From: Burkholderia sp. WSM2230
GTDB lineage: Bacteria; Pseudomonadota; Gammaproteobacteria; Burkholderiales; Burkholderiaceae
NCBI RefSeq assembly: GCF_000472445.1
Contig: NZ_AXAJ01000001.1
Location: 930,643 to 994,642, forward strand
DNA: 64,000 bases
Direction of reading: 5' to 3'
Positions 8,870 to 17,405 of the stretch are shown piece after piece; position 1 is the stretch's first letter, and each line of letters begins with the position of its first letter. The notes beneath the pieces were generated by a model. The model saw only the letters and a program-made list of their open reading frames with translations. It did not search any database and had not been told where the DNA came from. Made by a program: the position numbers and the translations under genes.

Positions 8870-9163
8870 ACGCACTGTCGTCAAAACTGATTGGTGGTTC
8901 ATCGAGCTTCCCGAAAGGCAGGCTGGGTGCGCTTATCCGGCCGATCCGCTCGACCGCAGTAATTGTCTTTATGAAAGCTTTGTAATAAATGGATCTGCGA
9001 TTATGAAAATCAGCCGCTAGTGCTGAGGGTATAACACGTCCAGATATTCTCGCTCGCAAATCGGTGCGAGTGCGGGAGACCTTTTTCGCTGAAAAAAGAG
9101 AAACACGGCTGAAGTGACTCAACGCACTTTGTTTAATACCGATATTGTCAGTCGAGGATTAAA

Positions 9164-11332
9164 ATGCGTATAAATTTCCGATTGCAGATGCAGTGCCTCG
9201 CGTTAGCCGGAATAATGGTAATGGCCGGTTGCGGCGGAGGAGACGGCTCGGCTTCATTAACGAGCAAATCGGCACAAACTCCGGCGAGCGCATCCGACAC
9301 CGCATTGGTGCCGCCGGCGAGCGCGGCGGTCGCGGACACGTCGATCGACAGGACTGTGCAGCCGGTCGAGTTGCCCAACACGGTAACGCCCGTCAACTAC
9401 AAGCTGTGGTTCAGACCGAACCCGGCGCTGTCGTCGTTCGACGGCCGCGCCGACGTGCAGATCAAGGTGCTCAAGGCGGTCAACGCGATCACGATTGCCG
9501 GGCATCGCATCAAGTTCACCAACGGCACGATCATGCTTCAGCCGGGCAACGTTGCGCTGATCGCCACGCCGCAGGACGACGGCGACTTCTACCAGCTGCG
9601 GCCCGTCAGCGGCCAGATCGCCGCGGGCAACTACTCGCTGCATATGGAGTGGAGCGGCATCATCAACTTCAAGAGCTACGACGACCCGGTGACGAAAACC
9701 GGCGGCAGTTGCGGCGACGATCAGTATCCTGGCTGTTCGGCGGCGGAGGGCGTTTTCCGCGTCGATCTGAAGGCGACCGACGGTACGACGAGCGGCGCGA
9801 TTCTCACGCAGGGCGAGTCGAATCTCGCGCGGCAATGGTTCCCCGGCTGGGACGAGCCGGCGTTCCGGCCCACCTATGAGGTGAGCGCGGAAGTGCCGCA
9901 GAACTGGAACGTCGTGTCGAATGCGGCCGAAAAGCCCCCCGTGAACGTAGGCGGCGGCTACAAGCTGGTGTCGTTCGAAAAGACCCCGCCCATGCCTTCG
10001 TATCTGCTGTTCTTCGGCGGAGGTCAGTTCGACATTCTCGAAGACGACTTCACGAGTCCGCTGCCTGACGGCAAAGGCCTGCATCTGCGCATTTTCACGC
10101 CGCCCGGCATGCGGGAGTGGGCGAGGCCCGCAATGCAGCAGACCAAGCAGGCGCTCGATTACTACTATCGCTACACCGGCATCGCGTTGCCGCTCACCAA
10201 GTTCGACACGATTGCCGCGAACGACGCGTTCAAGGAGCAGAAGGACTTGAACTTCGGCGGCATGGAGAACTGGGGCGCGATTCTCGAATTCGCCGACGAC
10301 ATCCTGCCGGCGCCGGGCACGAGCATGTCCGACTATGGCGTGACCGTGCTCACGCACGAAGCGGCGCACCAATGGTTCGGCGATCTCGTCACGCTCGACT
10401 GGTGGGACGACGTGTGGCTGAACGAATCGTTTGCCACGTTCTTCGAGAACAAGACGAAGGTGCGTTTCTTCCCCGACCGCTTCAGCTGGGTCGACGACGT
10501 GAAGAACAAGTACGCGGTCATCAACGCCGATCTGAAGTCCACGGCGTTCCCGGTGCAGCCGAACTTCAATGGCTGGGCTTCCAACGACTTCGTGCTGAGC
10601 GCGAGCGCGTTCACGTATGACAAGGGCGGCCACGTGTTGAAGATGCTCGAGAACTATCTCGGCGAGGAAACGATGCGCAAGGGTCTGCAGCAGTATCTGG
10701 CCGACTACGCGCTTGGCAACGTGACGCCGAAGCGTCTGTGGGACGAGCTAACGAAAGCGAGCGGCCAGCCGATGGCCGCGATTGGCGACAGCTTCGTGCG
10801 GCAAACCGGCGTGCCGCTGATCTCGCTCGACACCCAATGCGACCTGACGACGAACCAGACCATCGTGACGCTGAAACAGGCGCCGTTCCCGAATCAGAAC
10901 CAGTATCCCGGAACGCAGTGGACCATTCCGCTGACGCTTGCTTATGGCGACGGACTCACTTCGCGCAAGACGGTCGCGATGAAGGACCTGCAAACGCAGG
11001 TGCGGCTGAATGGCTGTTCCGCGGTGCTCGCCGATCCGAGCGGCCTCGACTACTACGTGACGAACTACAGCAACAGCGCGTGGAGCCAGTTGCTCGCACA
11101 AAGCAGTGCGCTGACGGATCCGGTTCTGCTGACGAGCTTGCAGCTGGAAGCGAAACTGCTCGTTGCGCATGGTCTCGCGGACCCGTCGCGTGAAACGAGC
11201 ATCGGCTCGCTCAGTTCGGCGAACGCAATGGTCGCCCGCCAACTGTTGAAAGCCCCGGCGCCGACCACGCAGTCGCTGCGTCCGACCATCCGCTACCAGG
11301 GCAAGCTGCGGCAGAAGGCGCCAGAGCAGTAA
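9164..11332 (+). CDS. M1-family zinc aminopeptidase lipoprotein
   Basis: A 722-residue secreted aminopeptidase that would release N-terminal residues from peptides in the periplasm or at the outer membrane. It starts with a lipoprotein signal (VMAGC lipobox, Cys about residue 23) and a low-complexity Ser/Ala linker. The M1 substrate-anchoring motif GGMENWGAI is at 365-373. The zinc site is HEAAH at 398-402 with the third ligand Glu421 in NESF, matching HExxH-x18-E. The C-terminal ERAP1-like helical domain of longer relatives is short here. An AGGA motif lies just upstream of the ATG. It is probably monocistronic, with gaps on both sides. Confidence 0.95.
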   Translation: MRINFRLQMQCLALAGIMVMAGCGGGDGSASLTSKSAQTPASASDTALVPPASAAVADTSIDRTVQPVELPNTVTPVNYKLWFRPNPALSSFDGRADVQIKVLKAVNAITIAGHRIKFTNGTIMLQPGNVALIATPQDDGDFYQLRPVSGQIAAGNYSLHMEWSGIINFKSYDDPVTKTGGSCGDDQYPGCSAAEGVFRVDLKATDGTTSGAILTQGESNLARQWFPGWDEPAFRPTYEVSAEVPQNWNVVSNAAEKPPVNVGGGYKLVSFEKTPPMPSYLLFFGGGQFDILEDDFTSPLPDGKGLHLRIFTPPGMREWARPAMQQTKQALDYYYRYTGIALPLTKFDTIAANDAFKEQKDLNFGGMENWGAILEFADDILPAPGTSMSDYGVTVLTHEAAHQWFGDLVTLDWWDDVWLNESFATFFENKTKVRFFPDRFSWVDDVKNKYAVINADLKSTAFPVQPNFNGWASNDFVLSASAFTYDKGGHVLKMLENYLGEETMRKGLQQYLADYALGNVTPKRLWDELTKASGQPMAAIGDSFVRQTGVPLISLDTQCDLTTNQTIVTLKQAPFPNQNQYPGTQWTIPLTLAYGDGLTSRKTVAMKDLQTQVRLNGCSAVLADPSGLDYYVTNYSNSAWSQLLAQSSALTDPVLLTSLQLEAKLLVAHGLADPSRETSIGSLSSANAMVARQLLKAPAPTTQSLRPTIRYQGKLRQKAPEQ

Positions 11333-11341
11333 GCCGAGACA

Positions 11342-11373
11342 GGGCATAACCGACGTCGGGCATAACCGACGTC
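11342..11373. repeat. Exact 16-base tandem duplication
   Basis: GGGCATAACCGACGTC occurs twice back to back, starting 10 bases after the aminopeptidase stop. It could be replication slippage or a duplicated binding site. Confidence 0.7.
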
Positions 11374-11419
11374 GTCGAAACGGCGTCGGCCACGCAGGTT
11401 TGCGCTGCATGCAGCAATT

Positions 11420-11453
11420 TGCGGCCGCTGGGAATAAAACCCCTGCGGCCGCA
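11420..11453. terminator. GC-rich hairpin between aminopeptidase and phosphoesterase
   Basis: TGCGGCCGC and GCGGCCGCA form nine-base arms, with an inner GGG/CCC pairing around an A/T-rich loop. There is no T tract, so it is a terminator-like or mRNA-end structure rather than a proven terminator. Confidence 0.4.
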
Positions 11454-11531
11454 GTCATGCCTGACGAACCGGGACCGAAGAACGCTGGATGAGCCGGCGT
11501 TCTGTCGGTGGCCCGTCATCGTGAGGCCAAC

Positions 11532-12473
11532 ATGTCGTCACATTCATTCGATCCGGCGCGCCGCGGCGCGCTGAAATGTCTTGCGTTCGGCGGCGCGGGC
11601 ACGCTGTTCGTTCTTGCCGGCGGCGTTCTCACGCCGGTCCAACTCGCGCTGGCCGCCGACGGCAAACCCGCCACGACTGCCGGCGTGCCGCTTTTTCTGC
11701 AGCTGAGCGACACGCATATCGGCTTTAACAAGGAAGCCAATCCCGATGTCGCCGGCACGTTGAAGCAGACCATAGAGTTCGTCAACGCAATGCCGGTCAA
11801 GCCGGCGCTCGCCATTCATACCGGCGACATCACGCATCTTTCGAAAGCAGCCGAGTTCGATCTGGCCGCGCAGTTGCTGTCTGGACTGCCCGTCACCGAA
11901 TTGCATACGGTGCCCGGCGAGCATGACGTAACCGACGGACCCGGAGCCGAGTACTTCAGCCGCTTCGGCAAGGCGTCGGATAACAAGGGCTACTACAGCT
12001 TCGACCACGACGGCGTGCACTTCGTGGGGCTGGTGAACGTCATGCACTTCAAGCCGAACGGGCTCGGCAGTTTCGGCGACGAACAATTGAAGTGGCTCGA
12101 GAACGACCTGAAGGCGCGCTCGTCGAGCACGCCAATTGTGGTTTTCGCGCACATGCCCATGTGGACGATCTACGAGCCGTGGGGCTGGGGCACCGGCGAC
12201 GCAGGCGAGGCGATGAGCTATCTGAAACGCTTCGGCTCCGTCACTGTGTTGAACGGCCATATCCACCAGATCGTTTCGAAGGTGGAGGGCAATGTCACCT
12301 TCCACACCGCGCGCTCCACCGCTTATCCGCAGCCGGCCGCGGGCCAGGGTGCGGGCCCCGGTCCGTTGACGGTCGCAAGCAATCAGCTTCCGAAGATGCT
12401 CGGCGTGACCAGTGTCACCATTGCGCGTCATCCGCTCGGAGCGACGCTCGCCGACGCGACGCTCGTGTCGTAG
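11532..12473 (+). CDS. Exported calcineurin-like metallophosphoesterase
   Basis: A 313-residue two-metal phosphoesterase. The N-terminus DPARRGALKCLAFGGAG looks like a twin-arginine signal, ending near LALAADG (about residue 43), so the protein is probably periplasmic. Metal motifs in order: DTH (60-62), GD (98-99), GEHD (129-132), His207 in FAHMP and GHIH (242-245). The third block is GEHD rather than the usual GNH(D/E), so a metal-bridging Asn is replaced by Glu. A cupredoxin gene follows 31 bases later on the same strand, and the pair probably forms one transcript. The substrate is unknown. Confidence 0.9.
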   Translation: MSSHSFDPARRGALKCLAFGGAGTLFVLAGGVLTPVQLALAADGKPATTAGVPLFLQLSDTHIGFNKEANPDVAGTLKQTIEFVNAMPVKPALAIHTGDITHLSKAAEFDLAAQLLSGLPVTELHTVPGEHDVTDGPGAEYFSRFGKASDNKGYYSFDHDGVHFVGLVNVMHFKPNGLGSFGDEQLKWLENDLKARSSSTPIVVFAHMPMWTIYEPWGWGTGDAGEAMSYLKRFGSVTVLNGHIHQIVSKVEGNVTFHTARSTAYPQPAAGQGAGPGPLTVASNQLPKMLGVTSVTIARHPLGATLADATLVS

Positions 12474-12504
12474 CAGCACAGCCCCACCTCCAGGGAGATC
12501 AGTC

Positions 12505-12846
12505 ATGCTAAACGATTTTATTCGCCGCGGATGTTTTCGCCTGTGTGTCGGCGCCGCGTTCCTCGCGGGCGCGGGCATGCTTTCGGCGTGGGCGGAAACA
12601 CCCGGCCAGGTGGTGATCAAAAACTTCATGTTTTCGCCGATGGCGCTCACGGTCAAGGCGGGGTCCACCGTGACGTGGAAAAACCTCGACGGCGAACCGC
12701 ATACCGTGGTCAACGATGCGGGTATGTTCCGCTCAGCGGCGCTCGATCAGAACGATACGTATCAGTACAGGTTCGACAAGCCGGGCGTGTACAACGTGTT
12801 TTGCGGCATTCATCCGAATATGAAAGAGACCATTACGGTTCAATAA
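12505..12846 (+). CDS. Periplasmic cupredoxin (plastocyanin/amicyanin-like)
   Basis: A 113-residue exported type-1 copper protein. The signal peptide ends near SAWA (residue 30). The mature domain starts VVIKNFMFSPMALTVKAG, the standard cupredoxin strand pattern. Copper ligands are visible as His66 in GEPHTVV and Cys100, His103, Met106 in CGIHPNM. It would carry single electrons or copper in the periplasm. GGGAG lies about nine bases before the ATG. It sits directly downstream of the metallophosphoesterase, so a joint role such as periplasmic copper or redox handling is inferred. Confidence 0.92.
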   Translation: MLNDFIRRGCFRLCVGAAFLAGAGMLSAWAETPGQVVIKNFMFSPMALTVKAGSTVTWKNLDGEPHTVVNDAGMFRSAALDQNDTYQYRFDKPGVYNVFCGIHPNMKETITVQ

Positions 12847-13441
12847 TTGGGAGTGCGGCTCTGCCGAAGCCGCCAGGCGTCCGGTTTTCGCCATAGTGAT
12901 TTTGTGCCGAAACCTCCGCTAAATGTGCCATCGCTCGACTTTTGCGGACAGAAGCACAATCGGCCCTCACGGATCGCGCGGCCAGCATGTCATGCTTCTC
13001 CCCCAGCACCAGACCGCGTGAAAAATACTCGATCTGTGGATCACGCAACTATTTCCGTGCGACTATGGCGCGTCTTTCAAGCGCGCGAAGCGCGCGTCCG
13101 GGCAGGCCGTCAAAATCCGCCACGACAGGCCCGCTTATTGCATGGTGTTAGGCCCCGCGCATGTTGCCGGCCTCGTTACTCCGCGCAACAGGCCTTCGCA
13201 GTGGGGCCGGCCGGCTCGACACGCCAGAATTTTGTCGCATGTGCATGCGGCCTTGAAGGTTTTACCTGCTTTTGCAGCCTCAAATGCGATCTGCCGAACA
13301 GACGTGTGAAGCAGAGCCAGTCGTGTTGTCGCTATCGGATGAGAGAGTTACATTCTTCCAGCAGCGTTTGCATCGACCGTGCGAATTATATGAACCAGGC
13401 CTGATGCAGCGTCAGACGGAAGAATTGCGGAGCGTATTGCG
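12847..13441. other. 595-base region without a convincing gene
   Basis: Open frames here are short, arginine/cysteine-rich and lack ribosome sites. A hairpin GCGCGC-GAA-GCGCGC lies at 13081-13095. The last 120 bases before the next gene are AT-richer and probably hold its promoter, but I see no consensus -35/-10 pair. Confidence 0.5.
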
Positions 13442-14269
13442 ATGTACAACGATCCTGACTTGCCTCATGTTCACACCGCCGACGACGATGCGGACCCCGA
13501 CCGGGCAACTGCGCTAGCAGCCGGCGTGACGCCGCGCTTCGGGCGACTTGCGCTGTGCGTGGCCGCGGCGAGCGCGCTCGCTTTCGGCGTGGTGGGCACC
13601 GTCGCTTACGGCGTCTGGTTCAACAGCGATCAGCAGACCTACGCGGAGGCCATTGCCCGCGCGCGCCAGGCGTTGCGCATGCCTGCGCCGAACAATGCTG
13701 CGGCCGTGCTGGCGAAATCGTCGGAGAATGCCGGCGGTTTGCCGGAGACCAGCGCGGAGATTGCGCCGTCCTCTGCATTGGCAGCACCCGCACCAGCACC
13801 GCTCGCGATGTCCGCGCCTGGCGCTCCCGGCCGCAGTCCTGGCGTCGCGACGGGTGGGCCCGCCGACGCCATCGCGCTGCTCGACTTGCCGGCAATTCCA
13901 GCCCAATCGTCGGCGGCGAGCGTGGACGAACATCGCAAGCCGTCGACCTGGGCGGGCGAGATCATACGTCCTCAGGATGAAGAAGTGCTCGCGGACGACA
14001 CCGCCGATGCGCCCTCGACCTCGGCCGCCACACCGGCCGTCTCTCTTCGCGCGACGCAAGCCAGCGCCGGCACCTCCGCAACCGCGGCGCCGCAGCTTGC
14101 ATCGACCCGCACGGCGCGCGAAGCGAAATACGCACAGCAGGAACGGCGTGCGTCAGCCACCAGTCCGCGGCGTAAAGGCAATCTCTTTGCACGCATGGGC
14201 TCCTTCTTTCGACGCGTCAGCTATCGACATGGCAGCGGAAGTCAGCAAGACCTCTACTCGCATCCCTGA
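13442..14269 (+). CDS. Hypothetical single-pass membrane protein, Ala/Pro-rich
   Basis: A 275-residue protein I do not recognise. An acidic N-terminus (DADPDRAT) precedes one transmembrane segment at about 35-60. A long Ala/Pro/Ser-rich low-complexity region follows (about 75-240), then a basic C-terminus (RRKGNLFARMGSFFRR). The topology suggests an inner-membrane anchor with an extended tail. Its last 41 bases overlap the start of the diguanylate cyclase in another frame, so the two are probably co-translated and may work together. Third-position GC and the membrane pattern favour this frame over the overlapping ones. There is no clear Shine-Dalgarno sequence. Confidence 0.6.
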   Translation: MYNDPDLPHVHTADDDADPDRATALAAGVTPRFGRLALCVAAASALAFGVVGTVAYGVWFNSDQQTYAEAIARARQALRMPAPNNAAAVLAKSSENAGGLPETSAEIAPSSALAAPAPAPLAMSAPGAPGRSPGVATGGPADAIALLDLPAIPAQSSAASVDEHRKPSTWAGEIIRPQDEEVLADDTADAPSTSAATPAVSLRATQASAGTSATAAPQLASTRTAREAKYAQQERRASATSPRRKGNLFARMGSFFRRVSYRHGSGSQQDLYSHP

Positions 14270-15374
14270 GCCGCTTTTCGGGTGGCGCCCGGGGCCGCTG
14301 CGCGCCAACGGCTGGCGGCTCACGCATGGACCCGCCACGGTCGCCGTAGCGTCCCTGCTGTGCCTGCTGATCGGCCTGCTGTATCTGGCGCTGCAGATCA
14401 AAACCGTGTTCTCCGATCAGGTCAAACAGGAATACGCGAGCCTCGTGCTCGAGGCTGTCGAGCACGCACAAACGGCGCGCGCGCGTGTCGGCGTCTGGGA
14501 CCAGGTGCCAGGCGCGCACGATACCGCCGCCAGCGGCTATCGCGACGCGCGCGCAGAGCTCACGCGGCGCCTTGCGTCGCTCGCCGCGCTCGTGAATGCG
14601 AGCCCCGCCGGCGCGCCGCGTATGCCTTCGTCCGTGTTATTGCCAGATGCCACGCTGACGGAAATGGACGCGTTGCTCGAGAACGCGTCGTCCTATTGGC
14701 ACGCGCAACGCGACGCGCACAGTGCCGACATCCGCAAACGGATTACCCTCGTCTCGCGCATGCTGATTGCGATCGCCGCGCTGCTGTTCTGCATGCTGAT
14801 CACGGCGCTCGGCATGTACGCAAAGCGCAACCGGCAACTGGCCGGCCAGTCGCACGAATTCGAGCATGCGGCGCTACACGATCCGATGACTGGCCTCGCG
14901 AACCGGCGCAAGCTCGTTGCCGCATTGCAGGAGGCCGCAATGCAGGCTTCCACGGACGCAAGCGCGCGCAAAATGGCCGTCCTGTATGTGGATCTCGACG
15001 GCTTCAAGCAGGTCAACGATTCGCTGGGCCATCGGGTAGGCGACGAGTTTCTGATCGAGGTCTCGAAGCGCTTTCGCGAATCGGTGCGCAGAGACGACGT
15101 CGTCGCGCGGATCGGCGGCGATGAGTTCGCGGTTCTCGTTCACCAGTTTTGCGCGCAGGAGGAATTGCGTCACATCGCGCAGCGCCTGATTGACTGCGTG
15201 GAGCGCACCGATGAACAGATGAGCGTGGGCATGGTTCGCGCAAGCATCGGCATTGCGAGCTATCCCGATCCGGTCGCCGACTATCGCCGCCTCGTTGCCG
15301 CCGCCGACGAAGCAATGTATCAGGTCAAGCGTAGCGGCAAGGACGGCTACGCGTTCGCATCGTCCGCGGTTTGA
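14229..15374 (+). CDS. Membrane-bound diguanylate cyclase (GGDEF)
   Basis: A 381-residue enzyme that makes cyclic di-GMP from two GTP. Two transmembrane helices (about 37-57 and 177-197) bracket a roughly 115-residue periplasmic sensor of no recognised type. The GGDEF domain covers 215-381, with an intact active site GGDEF at 296-300. An allosteric I-site RxxD (RRDD, 287-290) lies five residues before it, so the enzyme should be active and feedback-inhibited. The first GGDEF strand VLYVDLDGFKQVNDSLGH is complete. There is no EAL domain. The start ATG at 14229 overlaps the preceding membrane protein; an internal start is possible but would lose the N-terminal tail. Confidence 0.9.
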   Translation: MAAEVSKTSTRIPEPLFGWRPGPLRANGWRLTHGPATVAVASLLCLLIGLLYLALQIKTVFSDQVKQEYASLVLEAVEHAQTARARVGVWDQVPGAHDTAASGYRDARAELTRRLASLAALVNASPAGAPRMPSSVLLPDATLTEMDALLENASSYWHAQRDAHSADIRKRITLVSRMLIAIAALLFCMLITALGMYAKRNRQLAGQSHEFEHAALHDPMTGLANRRKLVAALQEAAMQASTDASARKMAVLYVDLDGFKQVNDSLGHRVGDEFLIEVSKRFRESVRRDDVVARIGGDEFAVLVHQFCAQEELRHIAQRLIDCVERTDEQMSVGMVRASIGIASYPDPVADYRRLVAAADEAMYQVKRSGKDGYAFASSAV

Positions 15375-15541
15375 GGGGAGGCGGGGGCGCGTTGGTTGCG
15401 GAGCCAGCGGCCTGAGTGTGCCGCGTATGTCGTTCGCGTGCGCGGCCACGAGGTGCGCGCGGACTGAGTGCGCGGCCGGCGGCGTGCACAGTAGAGCGCA
15501 ACTGCGCCGCGGCCCTGCGGCCCTGCGGCCCTGCGCGATTA

Positions 15542-17143
15542 TTACGCGCTCCGAACCATTTCACCGACTCCGGCGCTAAACGCTTCGTCCCGGTGAACCT
15601 GCCGCGCTCCTGCGGACGCCGCGGTTCTCGCGCGGCCAGGCGTCTTGCGAACGCGCGTGTCGCGCCGCGCGGGACGAGCATCGACGAGATCCGCGTACAG
15701 CGCGAGATAGTTCGACGTGGACACTTCCCAGCTCGAATCGCGGCTCATCGCATTGCGCTGCAACGCATGCCACGACGACGGCCGCACAAAAGCGGCCAAC
15801 GCGCGGCCCAGTGCCTGCACCACGTCGTTGGCGTCTTCGCCGTCGAACAGGAAGCCGGTCGCGCAGTCTTCGCCGCGTGCGTGATCCGGCGCGTAGTCGA
15901 CGATGGTATCCGCGAGGCCGCCGACGCCCGAGGCCACTGGAATCGTGCCGTAACGCATTGCATAGAGTTGCGTGAGTCCGCAAGGCTCGAAGCGGCTGCC
16001 GTGCAGCAGGATATCCGCGCCCGCGTGCAGCATGTGTGCGCGCCGTTCGTCGTAACCGATCTGCACGTCCACCCGGCTGGGCCACGCGGCAGCCAGTTCC
16101 TGCATGGCGTGTTCGAGCGCCCGTTCGCCCTGGCCGAGAATCGCGAACTGCAAACGTGGATGTTGCTCGAGCAAGACCGGCAATGCACGTATCACCACGT
16201 CAGCGAGTTTCTGCTCCGTCAGCCGGCTGCCAATCGCGACGAGCGGGGCGAATGGGTCGCGCGTCAGGCCGGACGCCTGTTGCAACTCGCGCTTGCAGGC
16301 CTGCTTGCCGGCCGTGTCGTCGACGGAATAGGGGCGCGCGATGTGCGCGTCGGTGGCCGGATTCCACGCGGACGTATCGATGCCATTGACGATGCCCGAA
16401 AGCTTCGCCGCCTGTGCCTGCAGCACGCCCTCCATTCCGTTGCCGAAGCGCGGCGTCAGGATCTCGCGTGCATAGCGCTGACTGACGGTCGTCACGCGAT
16501 CCGCGTGCACGATGCCGGCCTTCATCATGCTGAGCGATCCGTAAAATTCGATGCTGCGCTCGTCGCTCAGTGCCGGCACCAGCAATTCGGGCGGCACGCC
16601 AATCCAGCCGCCCATCGCGAGCGGATGATTGCCTTGGAACGCGAGGTTGTGAATCGTGAATACGCTTTTTGCGGCCACGCCGGCAAGCCGCATGTAAAGC
16701 GGCGTGAGGCCTGCGTGCCAATCGTGCGCATGCACGATGTCGGGGCGCTTCAGGTTGCGAACGCCGCGCGCCACGCGCGTGGCCGCTGCCGCTAGCGAGG
16801 CGAAGCGCGCGAGGTTGTCGAGGTAGTCGCGTCCTTGCGGGTCTCGGTACATACCCTCGCGTGCGAACAGGTGGTCCATTTGCAGCAGCAGCACCGTCAC
16901 GCCGCTGTCGGGCATGCGCGCGCGCAACAGACGCGCGTCGCCGCCGGGCAGCCCGGTCATGCGCGCAACCGGCGCGACGTCCACGGCTTTTTCCAGCGCC
17001 GCCGGATAGGCGGGCATCAGGATAGAGACGTCGACGCCCGCATCGCGCAGGGCCCCAGCATAGGCACTGACCATGTCGCCGAGTCCGCCGGATTTCGCGA
17101 GAGGAAGAGCTTCGGAAGCGACAAGTAGGACGTTAAGCGGCAA
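15542..17143 (-). CDS. glgA: Glycogen synthase (GT5, ADP-glucose)
   Basis: About 533 residues; extends alpha-1,4-glucan chains from ADP-glucose. The ADP-glucose motif KSGGLGD is at 17-23. Further family landmarks are HAHDWHAGLTPLY, TIHNLAFQG, KAGIVHADRVTTVS and the C-terminal SRFEPCGLTQLYAMRYGT. I chose a TTG at 17143: the family N-terminus (LNVLLVASEALPL) begins right there, and a GGGGG stretch lies eight bases upstream. An ATG at 17200 and a further upstream start at 17272 are possible but add non-conserved residues. The C-terminal tail after about 490 (RRDTRVRKTPGRARTAASAG) is basic and family-atypical. No glgB/glgC/glgP adjoins; glgX is 25 kb away. Confidence 0.93.
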   Translation of the reverse strand: MPLNVLLVASEALPLAKSGGLGDMVSAYAGALRDAGVDVSILMPAYPAALEKAVDVAPVARMTGLPGGDARLLRARMPDSGVTVLLLQMDHLFAREGMYRDPQGRDYLDNLARFASLAAAATRVARGVRNLKRPDIVHAHDWHAGLTPLYMRLAGVAAKSVFTIHNLAFQGNHPLAMGGWIGVPPELLVPALSDERSIEFYGSLSMMKAGIVHADRVTTVSQRYAREILTPRFGNGMEGVLQAQAAKLSGIVNGIDTSAWNPATDAHIARPYSVDDTAGKQACKRELQQASGLTRDPFAPLVAIGSRLTEQKLADVVIRALPVLLEQHPRLQFAILGQGERALEHAMQELAAAWPSRVDVQIGYDERRAHMLHAGADILLHGSRFEPCGLTQLYAMRYGTIPVASGVGGLADTIVDYAPDHARGEDCATGFLFDGEDANDVVQALGRALAAFVRPSSWHALQRNAMSRDSSWEVSTSNYLALYADLVDARPARRDTRVRKTPGRARTAASAGARQVHRDEAFSAGVGEMVRSA

Positions 17144-17359
17144 GATGGCCCCCGAGGACGCGATTTGCACTTGTGCAGTGCGGCGGAAACACAGGGCCAT
17201 GAAATAGCAAGCGCTGTGCCCGGCATGGCGTTCGTCACGGGCGGCTCTGAAACCGGGGCGTTTCAACGGCAACCATCAGTTACTGCGCCATCTTCGCGTC
17301 GTGCGTTCCGGGCGTTTTTTTCACGCGAGTGTATTTTTGACGTCCCAGTGTGTATGCGC

Positions 17360-17384
17360 AAAAAACCGTCGCGCAAGGCGACGG
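17360..17384 (-). terminator. Intrinsic terminator of the symporter operon
   Basis: On the minus strand: CCGTCGC, five-base loop, GCGACGG, then six T. It starts about 20 bases after the symporter stop, in the right orientation to end that operon. Confidence 0.85.
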
Positions 17385-17405
17385 CCAGGTGAGAGCCGCT
17401 TATAA

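Larger units (their letters stand above)
8525..9163. other. 639-base gene-poor, AT-richer region
   Basis: No convincing coding region on either strand. From about 8640 the base composition becomes clearly more AT-rich than the flanks. It contains a textbook intrinsic terminator facing the minus strand (8649-8680) with no minus-strand gene before it, and a possible plus-strand promoter (8840-8869). The last 30 bases supply the AGGA Shine-Dalgarno sequence of the aminopeptidase. Confidence 0.6.

Noticed and set aside
8868..9122. Minus-strand 84-codon frame in the aminopeptidase upstream gap
   Set aside because: No Shine-Dalgarno sequence and no recognisable pattern; the orphan terminator downstream is better explained by a non-coding RNA, though a tiny protein cannot be excluded.
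12847..13404. Possible 185-codon gene after the cupredoxin
   Set aside because: Begins immediately after the cupredoxin stop, is Cys/Arg/Pro-rich and shows no structured pattern or ribosome site.
15510..15535. Three copies of GGCCCTGC between the cyclase and glgA
   Set aside because: Very short, simple GC repeat; likely slippage, with no structural or functional sign.
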